A stretch of 64,000 bases of DNA, from NCBI RefSeq assembly GCF_029674545.1, contig NZ_CP121354.1, positions 744,001 through 808,000 of the forward strand, read 5' to 3'. Made by a program: the position numbers and the translations under genes. How positions within the stretch are numbered: the first letter of the stretch is position 1; each line of letters starts with the position of its first letter. The stretch is from Mesorhizobium sp. WSM4904 (GTDB taxonomy: Bacteria; Pseudomonadota; Alphaproteobacteria; Rhizobiales; Rhizobiaceae). The notes beneath the pieces were generated by a model, which saw only the letters and a program-made list of their open reading frames with translations, searched no databases and was not told where the DNA came from. Shown here piece by piece: positions 63,306 to 64,000 of the stretch.

Positions 63306-63686
63306 TCATGGCGCCGGCTTGCCCGAGCCCTCGCAAGGTTCGAGCATAATCGCATCCGTTGCCGCCTTGCCCAGCTCCCTGCAATCTTCGGCCGTGCACA
63401 GCGTCCAGCCTTCCCCGGTCGCGCCGGAAGCCGCAAGCACAAGGCGCGGCTGAGCGCCGATCCGCGGCGCATAGACCCACCAGCCGTCCCGCAGCACTGA
63501 GCCCTCGGGCGGCTCCATGCCGGCGCCGGAGCCTTTGACGCGCGCTTCGACGATCAGTAGACCCGAAGACGTCACATTCCAGTCCTCCTGCCAACGCGTC
63601 CGCTCCACCGAATGTGTCCAGGACAGCGTGAAGGCGGCCGTGGCCAGAACCATCGTTTTCCCGCCAGCAAGGATACAGAGGCTCAC
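63306..63686 (-). CDS. DUF1850 protein of a TRAP transporter operon
   Basis: 126 residues from GTG at 63686, overlapping the permease stop by GTGA. A signal-like hydrophobic start (LCILAGGKTMVLATAAF) precedes SWTHSVERTRWQEDW, the typical DUF1850 motif, and DGWWVYAP. DUF1850 genes accompany fused TAXI-TRAP permeases. The 260 bases after it (63046-63305) hold one GC hairpin (63192-63222) but no gene. Confidence 0.82.
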   Translation of the reverse strand: MSLCILAGGKTMVLATAAFTLSWTHSVERTRWQEDWNVTSSGLLIVEARVKGSGAGMEPPEGSVLRDGWWVYAPRIGAQPRLVLAASGATGEGWTLCTAEDCRELGKAATDAIMLEPCEGSGKPAP

Positions 63687-64000
63687 GCAGCGTCCCTTAC
63701 CGAAGCCTGGTTGGCGCGCCAGCAATGCCAGCCGATCCATACCAACGCCAGCGCCCAGCCGGTCTCGTCGGTAAGCGGCAGCGCCGCCACCAGAAGCACG
63801 CCGGCGGCGAACGCGACCAAGCGCTCCCACCAGGCCATGCGGCGGGCAAGGAAGCCGACGGCGGCGGCGCCCCAGAGCACGATACCCATGCAGGCCTTGA
63901 CGACGATGTAGGCGACCTCGACGGGATAACCGAACGAAGCCGCGATCGGGCCGGCATCCTGCAGCATCAGCGCCGGCGTGTAGACCGCCATGAACGGCAC
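63683..64000 (-). CDS. TRAP transporter permease, C-terminal part
   Basis: The last 105 codons of a gene that continues beyond the window. FMAVYTPALMLQ and VAYIVVKACMGIVLWG, with three hydrophobic helices, match the C-terminus of fused 4TM/12TM TRAP permeases of the TAXI type. Coupling to DUF1850 supports this. The substrate is unknown. Confidence 0.82.
   Translation of the reverse strand: MPFMAVYTPALMLQDAGPIAASFGYPVEVAYIVVKACMGIVLWGAAAVGFLARRMAWWERLVAFAAGVLLVAALPLTDETGWALALVWIGWHCWRANQASVRDAA

Overview
The window reads as the chromosome of a Mesorhizobium-like alphaproteobacterium (Rhizobiales). Supporting signs are the high GC content, an almost full-length relative of the Mesorhizobium loti cyclic-nucleotide-gated channel MloK1, an Irr-type iron box in front of mbfA, a LigD/Ku end-joining pair, malate synthase G, and many rhizobial-style intergenic palindromes. 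No tRNA, rRNA or CRISPR array was seen. Both edges cut through annotated units: a palindromic repeat on the left and a TRAP permease gene on the right.

Layout. 0.1-4.5 kb: an ATP-grasp gene and a four-gene galactose/galactonate operon with 4-base overlaps. 4.8-11.9 kb: a GGDEF-EAL protein, a cell-surface glycosylation group (GT-C, GT2, GtrA), gshB and the MloK1-like channel. 12-22.7 kb: comM, a TetR/DUF308-like pair, glcB, a hydantoinase-family gene, a CDGSH protein and small membrane or secreted proteins. 22.75-26.6 kb: an AT-richer island with a winged-helix protein, a Z1-type ATPase, a small unknown protein and a convergent DNA methyltransferase. This is the best candidate for an uncharacterised defence or restriction-like system. 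26.7-37.5 kb: lepA, a Tad-like protein, a DUF1223 protein, a methionine-rich repeat protein next to a secreted MsrA, a cyanide-insensitive-type bd oxidase (cydAB), and an ABC-2 exporter. 37.6-40.2 kb: an IS4-type and an IS110-type element, both inserted in one palindromic repeat cluster. 40.3-49 kb: mostly regulators (MarR, XRE types), a GNAT, a PAP2 phosphatase, a secreted beta-propeller protein and a CHAD/CYTH pair. 48.7-52.4 kb: a CecR-like regulator with an HlyD/ABC exporter. 52.5-56.8 kb: a threonine-dehydratase-like enzyme, mbfA, ABM and NIPSNAP proteins and an ArsR regulator. 57.0-58.4 kb: an IS256-type element inside a MITE-like repeat. 58.5-62.5 kb: ligD, ku and a DUF892 ferritin-like gene. 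63.3-64 kb: the end of a TRAP transporter operon.

Many intergenic gaps carry repeats of at least six families, called R1 to R7 here (R5 is single-copy). In several places insertion history can be read directly from interrupted repeats and target-site duplications. Several regulator genes have clean palindromic operators that overlap well-formed TTGAC-N17 promoters: the TetR/DUF308 gap, marR, cecR and mbfA.

Start codons were moved from the longest frame to the best supported site where a ribosome binding site, a 4-base overlap or the family length justified it. All functions are read from sequence patterns without database searches.
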